Numbered from the stretch's first letter, positions 37,327 through 47,032 are shown. The stretch: 64,000 nucleotides of DNA from Lyngbya aestuarii BL J (GCF_000478195.2 NZ_AUZM01000034.1:1-64000), one strand, 5' to 3'. The notes: generated by a model not told the origin, from the letters alone. A program made the numbers and translations.

Positions 37327-38904
37327 TTATGTTAGTTGAGTAATTTTCTGGTGATAGAGACGAATAATTTCCTCTGTGACCTGTTCTATGGTCAAGCCGT
37401 CGGTTTGAACTTCAATTGCATCTGCGGCTTTTCGTAGAGGAGCAATAGAGCGAGTGCTATCTTTATAATCTCGTTGAGCAATTTCCTGTTCTATCTGTTC
37501 GAGACTAATATCTTCGAGGCCTTGCTGTTGGAGTTCAAGTTGCCGACGCTGAGATCGTTCTTTCACCGAAGCCGTCAGAAAAATCTTCAGTTCCGCATCC
37601 GGAAAAACAGAAGTCCCAATATCCCGTCCTTCTGCCACCACGCCCCCAGTCCGACCATAAGCTTGTTGCTGCTTTACTAACGACTCGCGCACCACAGATT
37701 GAGCCGCAATCGCCGAAACATTTGCCGTCACTTGAGTCGAACGAATTTCAGCCGTCACATCCCGACCATTAATACAAACACCAAGCTGGTCTTGTTGAGG
37801 AATCAATTCAATCTGACATTGATGAACCAACTCCGCAACAGCAGGTTCGTCCGACATCTCAATTCCACTTTCCAATACCAACCAAGTCACCGCCCGATAC
37901 ATCGCCCCCGTATCCAAGAACAACAAATTCAATTGTTGAGCAACTTGGCGCGTTACCGTTGATTTCCCCGCTCCGGCTGGCCCATCAATCGCCACAATTG
38001 GTTTACGGTTGCGTAAAATCAGATTATCAATCAAACGTGTTGTATTCACACGGGCTGCTATAGCCAACAGTCCTACCTCCCGAACTTCTGTTAACGGTGT
38101 CATTGTATCTGGATCAACAAGCTGTAAATATTCCAACTCAACCTCGGGTGTGGTAGCCAGTTCAGTTTGAACCGCCGAGAGTATAGCCGACTGATGACAA
38201 TTTCCCTCTAAAAAAACTTGCTTCCCTTTACGGAGAGCGCGATAGAGTACCGTTGCGGTGGTTTGCTGTTGAGGGGTCAAATATTGATTGCGAGAACTAT
38301 AAGCGAGTCCTGAAGCCTCTCGAACAATCGGACAAGCCACAATTTCAATCGGCCAGTTGAGATCTCTAACCATGCGTCGAATAATGGCTAACTGTTGAGC
38401 ATCTTTGCGCCCGAAATAGGCGCGTGTCGGTTCAATAATATTAAACAACTTTGCCACAATCGTCGTCACCCCTGGAAAGTGACCCGGCCGAGCAGGGCCA
38501 CATAAAACAGACATCATATTCAAGGGGGGAACAACACGGGTTTGGGGCGGACTGTCTACTTCCGTTTTGTCTTGCTGATCGTGATCTTGTTGGGAGATCC
38601 CTAAAATTTTCTCTACACTGGGCATAAACACAATATCAACCCCCGCCTGTTCACAAAGCGATAAATCGTGATCCACAGAACGAGGATACTGTTTCAAATC
38701 CTCTTGCGGCCCAAACTGAAGCGGATTGACAAAAATACTCACCACCACAATTGCATTTTCAGATCTAGCCCGCTCAATCAAACTCAAGTGACCGGGGTGT
38801 AGACTGCCCATCGTGGGGACAAATCCGATGGTAGCCTGTGGGGTCTTTGAACGATGGAAGTTCAGGTCGCAGCGGACTGCTGCAATTGTCGTAAACAGGC
38901 GCAT
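37327..38904 (-). CDS. panC/cmk: Bifunctional pantothenate synthetase / cytidylate kinase
   Basis: A 525-residue fusion typical of cyanobacteria. The N-terminal PanC (about 1-300) has PTMGSLHPGHLSL with the nucleotidyltransferase HxGH motif and FGRKDAQQLAIIRRMV; it joins pantoate and beta-alanine in vitamin B5/CoA synthesis. The C-terminal cytidylate kinase (about 305-525) starts with the P-loop IDGPAGAGKST and has LDTGAMYRAVTW, GRDIGTSVFPDA and the Lid; it phosphorylates CMP/dCMP. A polar insert of about 20 residues near 112-130 (DHDQQDKTEVDS) is unusual relative to a minimal PanC and likely a surface loop. ATG 38904. The rlpA gene lies 114 bases upstream on the same strand. Confidence 0.95.
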   Translation of the reverse strand: MRLFTTIAAVRCDLNFHRSKTPQATIGFVPTMGSLHPGHLSLIERARSENAIVVVSIFVNPLQFGPQEDLKQYPRSVDHDLSLCEQAGVDIVFMPSVEKILGISQQDHDQQDKTEVDSPPQTRVVPPLNMMSVLCGPARPGHFPGVTTIVAKLFNIIEPTRAYFGRKDAQQLAIIRRMVRDLNWPIEIVACPIVREASGLAYSSRNQYLTPQQQTTATVLYRALRKGKQVFLEGNCHQSAILSAVQTELATTPEVELEYLQLVDPDTMTPLTEVREVGLLAIAARVNTTRLIDNLILRNRKPIVAIDGPAGAGKSTVTRQVAQQLNLLFLDTGAMYRAVTWLVLESGIEMSDEPAVAELVHQCQIELIPQQDQLGVCINGRDVTAEIRSTQVTANVSAIAAQSVVRESLVKQQQAYGRTGGVVAEGRDIGTSVFPDAELKIFLTASVKERSQRRQLELQQQGLEDISLEQIEQEIAQRDYKDSTRSIAPLRKAADAIEVQTDGLTIEQVTEEIIRLYHQKITQLT

Positions 38905-39018
38905 GATCTACCGTGAACAGTCTTTACAGTCAACAGTTTACAGTGATCAGTGAACCGTTTTTTCAGGGAAAAGGGAAAAGGGAAACTTTTTTTCTCTCTC
39001 CCTTTCTCCCGAACCTGT
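38905..39018. other. Spacer with ACAGT repeats and a purine/pyrimidine tract
   Basis: From about 38915 to 38955, the core ACAGT/CAGTGA recurs four to five times, resembling the AACAGTTAACAGT intergenic repeats of cyanobacteria. At 38965-39010 a purine run (GGGAAAA repeated) is followed by T7 and a pyrimidine run (CTCTCCCTTTCTCCC), which can form an imperfect hairpin and might end rlpA transcription. Confidence 0.4.
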
Positions 39019-40080
39019 TTACTGTTGAGTGGCGAGAACTTCAACTTTAACTTGAGCAACACCACTGCTAATCATCCCGATCTCTTGGGCTGCGGCTACT
39101 GATAAATCAATAATCCGACCTCCAGAAAATGGCCCGCGATCATTAATCCGCACGACTACAGAACGACCATTATATGTATTGGTGACTCGTACTGTTGTCC
39201 CAAATGGTAAGGAACGATGGGCTGCGGTGAGTTCATATTGGTTAAATCGTTCTCCGTTGGCTGTTAATCGACCGTGAAAACCAGGCCCATACCAGGATGC
39301 TAAACCTTCAACGGCTTCCAACACACGACGATTAAACGCATTTTTAGCGTCATTCAATTGATTATTCAAAGGGGATTTGCCTTCGATTTTGCGGAGAGGT
39401 GCTGCATAGCCCATTTGTCGCCGGAGTCGGTTCGTTGCTTGTAAGGCGTCTTCAGCGAGATCTTGGGTTGTGTCGGGCAGAATCGTTTCAGAATCAATGA
39501 CAACGAGGGTTTGACCTTCGATTTCTATCGTGTAGTTTTGTTGCTCTTGGTTCCAGCGTACACTGATGCTGTTAGCATCAACTTCGTAGCGGTTTAGTTG
39601 ATTGAGTTTAGCAGCAACTTCGCTAGCTCGGGAAACGGGATCTTGATTGTCTTGAAACTGGCCGTCAGAACTCGGCTTTGAGAGCGATCGCGAAGATTCT
39701 GAGACGGTCCCAATTTTTACGAGATTACCTTGATTTGCTTCTTTGACCGGATCTGTTTTCTCAACAAAGGTCAGAACCGGAATATTTCGCACATAGAGGG
39801 TTGCCGCTTGGCGATTATTCCACTGATGGGCTTCGATAGTCGCAATCATCGCGCTTTCTCTATCACTGCCTGAATTCGACTGATATTCCCCGACTTTGAC
39901 GGCTGTGCTGCCTGTTTCTTGTTTCGTGGTTTCTCCAACAGAGGTTTGAGTCTCCGTGAGTGTAGATGTTTCTACCTCTGGCGATAATGGTGGGGATTGT
40001 TCGGCGTGACTCGATAAGGAGACGCTACAACTTGATGCCAACATCATCGCGGTTAAACCACTTAAAAGTTTGTGCTTCAT
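39019..40080 (-). CDS. rlpA: RlpA-family septal ring lytic transglycosylase
   Basis: A 353-residue exported protein. A short signal peptide ([24 protein letters not shown]) includes a Cys at residue 18; it lacks a perfect lipobox. A long Ser/Thr/Gln-rich region follows. The double-psi beta-barrel of RlpA occupies about 260-350: [20 protein letters not shown], the [11 protein letters not shown] block and the [18 protein letters not shown] motif with the catalytic Asp. No SPOR domain is attached. Relatives cleave stem-peptide-free peptidoglycan at septa. ATG 40080; the gene is divergent from purM. Confidence 0.9.
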   Translation of the reverse strand: MKHKLLSGLTAMMLASSCSVSLSSHAEQSPPLSPEVETSTLTETQTSVGETTKQETGSTAVKVGEYQSNSGSDRESAMIATIEAHQWNNRQAATLYVRNIPVLTFVEKTDPVKEANQGNLVKIGTVSESSRSLSKPSSDGQFQDNQDPVSRASEVAAKLNQLNRYEVDANSISVRWNQEQQNYTIEIEGQTLVVIDSETILPDTTQDLAEDALQATNRLRRQMGYAAPLRKIEGKSPLNNQLNDAKNAFNRRVLEAVEGLASWYGPGFHGRLTANGERFNQYELTAAHRSLPFGTTVRVTNTYNGRSVVVRINDRGPFSGGRIIDLSVAAAQEIGMISSGVAQVKVEVLATQQ

Positions 40081-40482
40081 ATGCCAATTAACAAAAATAA
40101 CCTTTGAGTCGAGTTTTCAGGGTTATCCCTAAATGAGTCAACTTTGGAGATCAACTCATACTCGGAACGTATTCACTTTTGCAAAAGCAACTGCAACACA
40201 CTAACACGAACTTTGAATAATCGGAATCAGTATCAGTGGTCACTTTTTACTTGGGGAATCAAACTAAACGGTGTAGTGTAGCTTAAACTTCCCTTTAGAT
40301 AAGCATCCTAAGAATTTTTACTTACCTGATTTTGGACTGATAAAATTTTCTGATAGATAGAAATTGACCTCAAAATCCGTAGATAGACGTAAAAATCAAT
40401 CATTCAGACCAGATGTCCGATCCCTAAACTTGGTAATCTAAACAGTTGAGAACATCAAAGCAGACAACGGGTAAATAGACAT
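40081..40482. other. Divergent promoter region of rlpA and purM
   Basis: These 402 bases separate the two starts. I see no gene and no clear palindrome. A Shine-Dalgarno for purM is not obvious: the bases before ATG 40483 read GGGTAAATAGACAT. Confidence 0.5.
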
Positions 40483-41505
40483 ATGGATTATCGAGAAGCA
40501 GGTGTCGATGTAGCCGCAGGTCGAGACTTCGTAGACCGTATACGCGACTCATGTCAATCAACTTATAGACCAGAGGTACTGGGAGGTTTAGGGGGTTTTG
40601 GCGGTTGCTTTGAAATTCCTCCCGGCTACAAACATCCAGTATTAGTCTCGGGAACCGATGGCGTGGGAACCAAACTCAAACTCGCCACCCAACTCAACCA
40701 TCATCAAACCGTTGGTATTGATCTCGTGGCCATGTGCGTCAACGATGTTCTCACCTGCGGCGCCGAACCCCTCTTTTTTCTAGACTATCTGGCGACAGGA
40801 AAACTCAACCCTGAACAACTCGCCCAAGTCGTCGAAGGAATTGCGGGCGGCTGTAAACAAGCCGGATGTGCCTTAATTGGGGGAGAAACCGCAGAAATGC
40901 CGGGATTTTATCCGGTTGGAGAATACGATCTCGCTGGATTTTGTGTCGGAATTGTCGAAAAAAGCCAGATTCTCAATTCTTCTCAGGTGAAACTGGGGGA
41001 TGTAGCCATTGGACTCGCCAGCAGTGGGGTTCATAGTAATGGATTTAGTTTAGTGCGGAAAATCGTCAGCGATCGCCAACTAAGTTGGTCTGAATGTCCG
41101 CCGGAATTTGCAGGTCAATCTTTAGGAGAAGTTTGTTTAACCCCGACTCAAATTTACGTTAAACCTGTTTTAACGGCTTTAAAATCCGAGTTAGACATTC
41201 ATGGCATGGCACATATTACCGGAGGCGGTTTACCTGAGAATTTACCCCGTTGTTTAGGCAAAGATCAATCGATTCAGATCTATCCAAATAGCTGGCCAAA
41301 TTTACCGATTTTTGAGTGGATTGCTCAAACCGGAAAGGTGAATGAAACAGCAATGTGGGAAACCTTTAATATGGGCATTGGTTATGTAGTGATTGTGCCA
41401 TCCGAGCAAGCACAAACAACGATTAAATGGTTTGAATCCTGCCAAATTTCAGCCTATCAAATCGGTGAAGTTATCAGCGGTTCAGGAGATTTAGTGATCT
41501 CTTAA
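40483..41505 (+). CDS. purM: Phosphoribosylformylglycinamidine cyclo-ligase
   Basis: A 340-residue AIR synthase performing step 5 of purine synthesis: ATP-dependent closure of FGAM to aminoimidazole ribonucleotide. The start [19 protein letters not shown], the glycine loop [10 protein letters not shown], the metal/ATP block [13 protein letters not shown] and [20 protein letters not shown] are all typical, and [12 protein letters not shown] and [13 protein letters not shown] complete the family pattern. Length is normal. It is not close to other pur genes. menB follows after 124 bases and may be independent. Confidence 0.96.
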   Translation: MDYREAGVDVAAGRDFVDRIRDSCQSTYRPEVLGGLGGFGGCFEIPPGYKHPVLVSGTDGVGTKLKLATQLNHHQTVGIDLVAMCVNDVLTCGAEPLFFLDYLATGKLNPEQLAQVVEGIAGGCKQAGCALIGGETAEMPGFYPVGEYDLAGFCVGIVEKSQILNSSQVKLGDVAIGLASSGVHSNGFSLVRKIVSDRQLSWSECPPEFAGQSLGEVCLTPTQIYVKPVLTALKSELDIHGMAHITGGGLPENLPRCLGKDQSIQIYPNSWPNLPIFEWIAQTGKVNETAMWETFNMGIGYVVIVPSEQAQTTIKWFESCQISAYQIGEVISGSGDLVIS

Positions 41506-41629
41506 GAGAGGAGAATTGAGACAGACTGATTTAGAGTTACTTTTTGAATCTTAAGCGGGAAGTCAAACGTTCACACTCTACTCTTATCCTGGAAATTGAT
41601 TACAGTTTTTAATTACTACAATTTAAACA

Positions 41630-42463
41630 ATGTCTATAGAATGGCAAACGGCGAAAACCTACGAAGATATTTTGTATCACAAAGCAGATGGAATTGCTAA
41701 AATTACCATTAATCGTCCTCACAAACGAAATGCTTTTCGTCCGGAAACGGTGAATCAACTTTACAATGCGTTTAGTGATGCTCGTGAAGATACTCGCATT
41801 GGGGTAATTTTGCTGACTGGAGCGGGGCCACATACGGATGGTAAATATGCGTTTTGTTCCGGTGGAGATCAAAGTGTGCGGGGAGAAGCAGGATATATTG
41901 ATAATGCTGGAATTCCTCGTTTAAATGTGTTAGATCTACAACGATTAATTCGGTCTATGCCGAAAGTTGTGATTGCTTTAGTGGCAGGTTATGCGATTGG
42001 TGGGGGTCATGTTTTACATTTAGTTTGTGACCTCACAATTGCGGCAGATAATGCAATTTTTGGACAAACCGGGCCGAAAGTTGGGAGTTTTGATGGGGGG
42101 TTTGGTGCGAGTTATTTAGCGCGAATTGTCGGTCAGAAAAAAGCGAGAGAAATTTGGTTTCTCTGTCGTCAATATACGGCGGAACAAGCTTTGGAAATGG
42201 GGTTGGTTAATTGTGTGGTTCCCGTTGAACAGTTAGAAGCTGAAGGGGTTCAATGGGCGACCGAAATTTTAGAGAAAAGTCCGATTGCAATTCGCTGTTT
42301 AAAAGCGGCATTTAATGCTGATTGTGATGGTCAAGCCGGGTTACAAGAACTGGCGGGAAATGCCACATTGCTGTATTACATGACCGAACAGGGTGCAGAA
42401 GGAAAACAAGCATTTTTGGAAAAACGAAAGCCGAATTTCCGTCAATATCCTTGGCTTCCTTAG
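41630..42463 (+). CDS. menB: 1,4-dihydroxy-2-naphthoyl-CoA synthase
   Basis: A 277-residue crotonase-fold enzyme that cyclises o-succinylbenzoyl-CoA to 1,4-dihydroxy-2-naphthoyl-CoA, a ring-forming step of phylloquinone, the photosystem I electron carrier. Diagnostic segments: [29 protein letters not shown] (oxyanion hole), [40 protein letters not shown] with the active-site loop, and the C-terminal [12 protein letters not shown] that covers a neighbouring subunit. ATG 41630; no clear Shine-Dalgarno. menD, from the same pathway, is about 6 kb away on the other strand. Confidence 0.96.
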   Translation: MSIEWQTAKTYEDILYHKADGIAKITINRPHKRNAFRPETVNQLYNAFSDAREDTRIGVILLTGAGPHTDGKYAFCSGGDQSVRGEAGYIDNAGIPRLNVLDLQRLIRSMPKVVIALVAGYAIGGGHVLHLVCDLTIAADNAIFGQTGPKVGSFDGGFGASYLARIVGQKKAREIWFLCRQYTAEQALEMGLVNCVVPVEQLEAEGVQWATEILEKSPIAIRCLKAAFNADCDGQAGLQELAGNATLLYYMTEQGAEGKQAFLEKRKPNFRQYPWLP

Positions 42464-42482
42464 AATTAAAAAAGATTAAAAA

Positions 42483-42605
42483 CAGAAGTTCTTAGCAGAA
42501 AATGTTTGAATGGGTGAAAATTGAGAGTAAATGACCTTAGAGGGTGACAAATTTGTTTTCTTAAAGTAGAACTTGATTGCAACTCAAACCTGTTAAGAAC
42601 TTCTG
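42483..42605. repeat. 16-bp inverted repeat downstream of menB
   Basis: The 16 bases at 42483-42498 (CAGAAGTTCTTAGCAG) match the reverse complement of 42590-42605 at 15 of 16 positions, with 91 bases between. There is no T-run. The pair lies after the menB stop and before a convergent small gene, so it could be an RNA stem at the 3' end of menB, or the ends of a tiny mobile or repeat element. Confidence 0.5.
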
Positions 42606-42695
42606 CTTCTCAATTGAGACTGATAGTTACTTTTTAGTGATCAGTGGGTTTGTAAAAAAGAATGATTTAATTCGCGACGGGCTTCACTTCGGAGA

Positions 42696-42923
42696 CTAAA
42701 CCGCAACGGGAACAGTTTCGGTTACAGCTTCAGTCGTCTGGGGTAAAATAACCATTTTTTGGGCTTCTTCCCAAGGCGAAAATGCCAGCATCGCTAAGTG
42801 ACAAGTTTTCCAACTGCCTTTAACGGGAGCATGAAGCTGGCTACAATGTCCACCTCTTCGGCCTTCTGGTGTGTAATGTTGGCAGCAGCGACAGTATGAG
42901 GTCAAAGTGTGTGGGGCTTGCAT
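42696..42923 (-). CDS. Small Cys-rich protein
   Basis: A 75-residue protein with five cysteines and five histidines in its first 45 residues: SYCRCCQHY (11, 13, 14), GGHCSQLHAP (27) and WKTCHLAM (41). Spacing suggests a zinc- or iron-binding fold. The C-terminal 25 residues are Thr/Val rich and disordered-looking. I recall similar short cyanobacterial proteins without a known function but cannot name the family. GGAG (around 42930-42933) at 7-8 bases supports ATG 42923. It stands alone. Confidence 0.65.
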   Translation of the reverse strand: MQAPHTLTSYCRCCQHYTPEGRRGGHCSQLHAPVKGSWKTCHLAMLAFSPWEEAQKMVILPQTTEAVTETVPVAV

Positions 42924-43387
42924 GAGGTTCTCCTGTGTGAGTCCATTTGATACTCTTTATTCTCCTAGATCGAGCCACCTATATTAATCATCGATCAATC
43001 ATTATTCTGTCTCAGTTTGAGCGATCCCCACGTCACAACTGAATTTTATATTTATTTAAGATTTGGTTTATGAACAGATACAATTAAACTCTAAAGTATT
43101 GAGAACTGTAAATAAAGGCAGATTGACATAAAAACAATGTAAAATTAGTCGGGATCAAGCAAAACAACACAAGATAAAAGACAGATCAGACCCTAAAAAG
43201 AGGTTTGTACATCTGGCTTTGGATAGAAGAAATGGTCAAATAGGACAGATAAAATCTCAGTCCGGGGACAGATATCAATCCGGGGATCAGACACTCTCTC
43301 AGGTAGAAAGTCAGACTCATTTCGGTAATGGTTGTTTCCCCGAGGACGATCCAAAAAACCTCAGACTGATGTCCAATCAATCCCCAA
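42924..43387. other. Intergenic region, no gene recognised
   Basis: These 464 bases lie between the Cys-rich gene and the DciA-like gene. An ORF of 64 codons at 43219-43413 on the plus strand has no recognisable sequence, is polar and overlaps the end of the DciA-like gene; I do not accept it. A tandem-like phrase CCGGGGA(C/T)CAGA occurs twice near 43262 and 43280. No other structure is seen. Confidence 0.45.
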
Positions 43388-43963
43388 CTAGGGATGAAGG
43401 CGTTGTTGACTAAAACACATTGCACAAACAGACCAACGCTGCAATTCTCCGGTCGGGGTTGGACAATGACAACAGGGGCATTGAGGTAAAGATTGCGATC
43501 GTCGTTGAATCACTTCTGCCCAATTTTGAAAAGCCGTCTGAGGCGTAACCGCAGCAGAGGAACCCTCAGTTGAGGGTGTCGAAGTCGAAGCCGGGGGAAT
43601 ATTTGTCACGGAACTGGGATGGTGTTGGGACTCGTCACCTAAATGATCATCTGATGTTGAATAATGGGATTGACTGTGCCACAGAGCGGTAGAAAACTTG
43701 ATATCATTCAAAGGATTAGAAAGTCTTTGATTTAACCGTCGAAGTATTTGCGATCGCCCAAAGGTGAGCTGCTGTGACCACGTGGCACTCGAAGTCGCAA
43801 CCCTCAAAACTCCCCGACTGACAGAAATCGGCCGAGTGTGAGCGATCGCCCGTTGACCGACCACAGTAGCCCAGAGATCAAGAATCAATTGAAGCTGCTG
43901 CTGTTCGGGAGTTAAAAGCTGAACTTGTAAACAATCTAAAATCTGATTTAGCGATTGAAACAT
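43388..43963 (-). CDS. DUF721/DciA-like protein with C-terminal zinc-ribbon motif
   Basis: A 191-residue protein. The N-terminal 95 residues are a DUF721 domain (LILDLWATVVGQRAIAHTRP, then GVLRVATSSATWSQQLTFGR), which in the DciA family works with the replicative helicase DnaB at initiation. A Ser/Pro-rich linker follows, and the C-terminus has CPCCHCP-x14-CAMC, six cysteines that look like a zinc ribbon. The helicase role is known for DciA of other bacteria; for this architecture it is inference. ATG 43963. It is divergent from the proline-rich gene at 44054. Confidence 0.78.
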   Translation of the reverse strand: MFQSLNQILDCLQVQLLTPEQQQLQLILDLWATVVGQRAIAHTRPISVSRGVLRVATSSATWSQQLTFGRSQILRRLNQRLSNPLNDIKFSTALWHSQSHYSTSDDHLGDESQHHPSSVTNIPPASTSTPSTEGSSAAVTPQTAFQNWAEVIQRRSQSLPQCPCCHCPTPTGELQRWSVCAMCFSQQRLHP

Positions 43964-44053
43964 TATGGGTATTTGGTATAAAGAAACTAAACGCTGAAAT
44001 AACTGCTAATTTTATTTTTAAGCCATCATTAAAAACTGCGAGGAGTTCCCCGA

Positions 44054-45265
44054 ATGAGTCAATCTTCTGTCGTCAACAGTTCCAAAACCTCAGATTCCCT
44101 GCAACCTGCATTAAAAGCTGTTTTAGGGAGTCTAGATATTCAACTCGAAGACGAACTTTCCCGATATCGACGTTATCGACGCAAGACAACCCCCGCAACA
44201 GAGGCTAAAAAGCCTTCTAATTCCTACACACAAAAACCCTCAGAAGTGTTGTCTGTCTCGGACGGTGAAAATAATATAGAACCCAGTTCGACACCTTCTT
44301 CCCAGTCTAAATCATCGAGTTCTCAAATCTCATCGGGTTGGGAATCTGTGGTTTTACCGGGTTCCGCCCCTCTCGCCCCTCGTACCCAGTTACAGTCAGA
44401 ACCCAGTCACTCCAACTCATCGGGTTCGTCTTTCACTTCATTCTCTGACAATACCCGTGAACCCGATGGCTATCTCGAATCTTCTCAACAACTGGTTAAA
44501 AGCTTAGAAGAACGTCGGGCTAAACGTCGGCAACGGAGTTGGGCAGCGAGTTTGTTTACGCCTGTTGGAATTGGCTCAATGTTGCTGTTTCTCTTATCCT
44601 GTATTGGTTTAGGGTATGTTGTGATGTCCCCGTCAGGAATGGCAACGTTAGGGTTAAATCGCTGGTTGAGTAAATTGAACCCCAACGCCCAACAAACAGA
44701 CGAAATAACTGATCCCAATACGATTGAATCAATTGAACCTCAACCCAACTTAGCCGCTCGTGAGTTTGTCGATCTAGATTTAGATACACTCAGTAATATT
44801 AATCCGAGTCCAAATCCCATTCCGGCTCCCACGACTCAAACTCCGATTCCAACCAATGGCCAGAATTTAACCCCTCCGAGTCCGTTACCCAGTGGGCCTG
44901 GCATGAGCAACCTCACCAACGAACTGCTTCCAGATCCGGTTCCACCCACTCCCAAACCCGTACCCACAACTGCACCCGCACCAGCCCCCGTTCCCAAACC
45001 CGCAGCCGGAGCCGCCACCAAACCGAATACTAATCCGGTGAAAGCTGGTGATAATCTGTACTATGTGGTGACATCTTACACTGATGAGCGATCGCTAGAA
45101 AAAGCCAGAGAAGTGGTACCCGATGCCTATGTGCGAGAGTTTAAAACCGGGGTAAAAGTGCAAATGGGGGCGTTGGATAATCCAGAAGCCGCCAAACGGT
45201 TAGCAGAAGAACTGCGGGTACAAGGAATTTCTGTGCAGTACGACACCCCGAAAGCAGGGCAATAG
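44054..45265 (+). CDS. Proline-rich single-pass membrane protein with SPOR-like C-terminus
   Basis: A 403-residue protein. Residues 1-165 are polar, Ser-rich and cytosolic, a basic stretch (RRAKRRQRS) precedes a membrane helix (about 172-195, SLFTPVGIGSMLLFLLSCIG), then comes an extracytoplasmic Pro/Thr-rich region of about 125 residues, and the last 75 residues (LYYVVTSYTDERSLEKAREV, then GVKVQMGALDNPEAAKRLAE) have the beta-alpha-beta pattern of a SPOR domain that binds denuded peptidoglycan. A cell-division or envelope role is likely but inferred. GAGGAG at 44040-44045 supports ATG 44054. pspA starts 18 bases downstream, so the two are probably one operon. Confidence 0.78.
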   Translation: MSQSSVVNSSKTSDSLQPALKAVLGSLDIQLEDELSRYRRYRRKTTPATEAKKPSNSYTQKPSEVLSVSDGENNIEPSSTPSSQSKSSSSQISSGWESVVLPGSAPLAPRTQLQSEPSHSNSSGSSFTSFSDNTREPDGYLESSQQLVKSLEERRAKRRQRSWAASLFTPVGIGSMLLFLLSCIGLGYVVMSPSGMATLGLNRWLSKLNPNAQQTDEITDPNTIESIEPQPNLAAREFVDLDLDTLSNINPSPNPIPAPTTQTPIPTNGQNLTPPSPLPSGPGMSNLTNELLPDPVPPTPKPVPTTAPAPAPVPKPAAGAATKPNTNPVKAGDNLYYVVTSYTDERSLEKAREVVPDAYVREFKTGVKVQMGALDNPEAAKRLAEELRVQGISVQYDTPKAGQ

Positions 45266-45283
45266 GTTGGGAGAAGATGAATT

Positions 45284-45958
45284 ATGGGCTTTTTTGATCG
45301 CATTTGGCGAGTGATTCGTGCCAATATTAATAGTTTGATTAGTCAAGCCGAAGATCCAGAGAAAATTCTGGAACAAACGGTGATGGATATGCAGGAGGAC
45401 TTGGTGCAACTCAGACAAGCGGTTGCTCAAGCCATTGCCACCCAAAAACGCACCGAACGACAATGTTCTCAGGCGAAAACGACAGCCGAAGAATGGTACA
45501 GACGAGCGCAACTGGCTTTGCAAAAAGGGGAAGAACGACTCGCCCGAGAAGCGTTAACTCGTCGCAAATCTTATCTAGAAACCGAAGCAGCAATGTCGGC
45601 TCAACTCGAACAACAAGCTCAAGTGGTTGATCAGTTACGGAAAAATATGCGAAAGCTAGAGAGTAAAATTAGTGAGGCGAAGGCGAAAAAAGACTTGTTT
45701 ATTGCTCGGGCGCGATCGGCGAAAGCTTCGGAAAAACTCAACGAGATTCTCGGCAATACTAGCACGGGTGGGGCAATAAATGCCTTTGAACAGATGGAAG
45801 ACAAGGTAATGCAGCTTGAAGCCCGTTCTCAGGCAATGGCTGAACTCTCGGCTAATGATCTCGAAAAACAGTTTGATGCTCTCGAAAGCAGCGATGATGA
45901 TGTTGATGCAGAGTTGGCTGCCATGAAAGCAAAAATGCTACCCGGAAATAGTGATTGA
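45284..45958 (+). CDS. pspA: PspA/IM30 family membrane-remodelling protein (PspA form)
   Basis: A 224-residue ESCRT-III-like protein made of one amphipathic N-terminal helix (MGFFDRIWRVIRANINSL) and a long coiled-coil hairpin. The start, TQKRTERQ and EEWYRRAQLAL blocks and lack of a C-terminal tail match cyanobacterial PspA (the slr1188 type of Synechocystis) rather than Vipp1. It forms large ring or rod oligomers that bind and stabilise stressed membranes. It lies 18 bases after the SPOR-like gene, and is the first of three tandem paralogues. GGAG at 45270-45273 serves ATG 45284. Confidence 0.92.
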   Translation: MGFFDRIWRVIRANINSLISQAEDPEKILEQTVMDMQEDLVQLRQAVAQAIATQKRTERQCSQAKTTAEEWYRRAQLALQKGEERLAREALTRRKSYLETEAAMSAQLEQQAQVVDQLRKNMRKLESKISEAKAKKDLFIARARSAKASEKLNEILGNTSTGGAINAFEQMEDKVMQLEARSQAMAELSANDLEKQFDALESSDDDVDAELAAMKAKMLPGNSD

Positions 45959-46037
45959 CGGAGAATCTAAAAAATTCAGTACCCAGCAAGAGGGCTAGAT
46001 CCGGTAATAGGGTTAAACTAGAGGTAGTAGCTAGTAG

Positions 46038-46057
46038 AAGTTGGCTTTGAGCAACTG
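46038..46057 (+). repeat. Left copy of a 20-bp inverted repeat flanking vipp1
   Basis: These 20 bases match the reverse complement of 47033-47052 at 18 of 20 positions. The unit itself is partly palindromic (AGTTG...CAACT). It lies between pspA and vipp1, in a 172-base spacer. Confidence 0.55.
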
Positions 46058-46130
46058 ACTCTATACAGGTCGGTTAAATTGTCAACCTACTGCAATTAAC
46101 TTTATAAACCGCTAAAGGAAAAACAACGTT

Positions 46131-46916
46131 ATGGGACTATTCGATCGGATTAGCCGTGTCGTGAGATCGAACCTAAACGATATGGTGAGCAAGGCTGAAG
46201 ATCCAGAAAAGATCTTAGAGCAGACTCTTATTGAGATGCAGGAAGACCTGGTACAACTCCGTCAGGCTGTGGCTCAGGCAATTGCTTCTCAAAAACGCAG
46301 CCAACAGCAATATAACCAATCTCAATCTCAATCCAACCAGTGGCTATCTCGCGCTCAATTGGCTCTGCAAAAGGGAGATGAAAACCTCGCTCGTGAAGCT
46401 TTGCAGCGCAAAAAGAGTTATGAGGAGCAAGCCAACACCATTAAGTTGACTCTCGACGGGCAAACCGCTCAAGTTGATGCTCTCAAACGGAATTTAATTC
46501 AGCTAGAGAGCAAAATCTCCGAAGCCAAAACCAAGAAAAATATGCTCAAGGCTCGGGCGCAAGCGGCCAAAGCCAATGAGCAGTTACAGGGAATGCTCGG
46601 TGGTATTGATGCAACAGGCGGAATGGCTGCTTTTGATCGGATGGAAGAAAAAGTTCTGCAAATGGAAGCTCATTCTCAAGCCGCAGGAGAATTGGCAGGT
46701 GCAGATTTAGACAGTCAGTTTAAAGCACTTGAAGCCGGAAGCGGTGTTGATGACGAGTTAGAAGCGCTCAAAGCCAATATGCTCGGGGGTTCGGCTCAAC
46801 CCCAAGGTCAACTTCCCGCAGGTGAACAACCGACTTCTACACCCCAAACTCCCGCCCAAAAAGCAGAAGTCGATAGTGAGTTGGAAGATTTACGCAAGCA
46901 ACTCGATAATCTCTAG
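46131..46916 (+). CDS. vipp1: Vipp1/IM30, thylakoid membrane biogenesis protein
   Basis: A 261-residue PspA-family protein with the C-terminal extension that distinguishes Vipp1: after VDDELEALKANMLGG comes a Gln/Pro/Thr linker and a final helix SELEDLRKQLDNL, as in Synechocystis Sll0617. The N-terminal amphipathic helix MGLFDRISRVVRSNLNDM is followed by the coiled-coil core. Vipp1 rings bind acidic membranes and are needed for thylakoid formation and repair. AAAGGAAAA precedes ATG 46131. The spacer to pspA is 172 bases, so its own promoter is possible. The downstream gene is a close duplicate. Confidence 0.94.
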   Translation: MGLFDRISRVVRSNLNDMVSKAEDPEKILEQTLIEMQEDLVQLRQAVAQAIASQKRSQQQYNQSQSQSNQWLSRAQLALQKGDENLAREALQRKKSYEEQANTIKLTLDGQTAQVDALKRNLIQLESKISEAKTKKNMLKARAQAAKANEQLQGMLGGIDATGGMAAFDRMEEKVLQMEAHSQAAGELAGADLDSQFKALEAGSGVDDELEALKANMLGGSAQPQGQLPAGEQPTSTPQTPAQKAEVDSELEDLRKQLDNL

Positions 46917-47032
46917 TTGGAAAGGCTTGGAGTTGCGAGACAGCATTCAAGTTTGGCTCTTTGTTCGGGATTTGTTTGGGTTTCTCATAAATGAATAAGT
47001 TGACACTGATAGGAAGTAGTAGCAAGTGGCAG

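Noticed and set aside
43219-43413. 64-codon plus-strand ORF upstream of the proline-rich gene
   Set aside because: Overlaps the end of the DciA-like gene, polar low-information sequence, no ribosome binding site.
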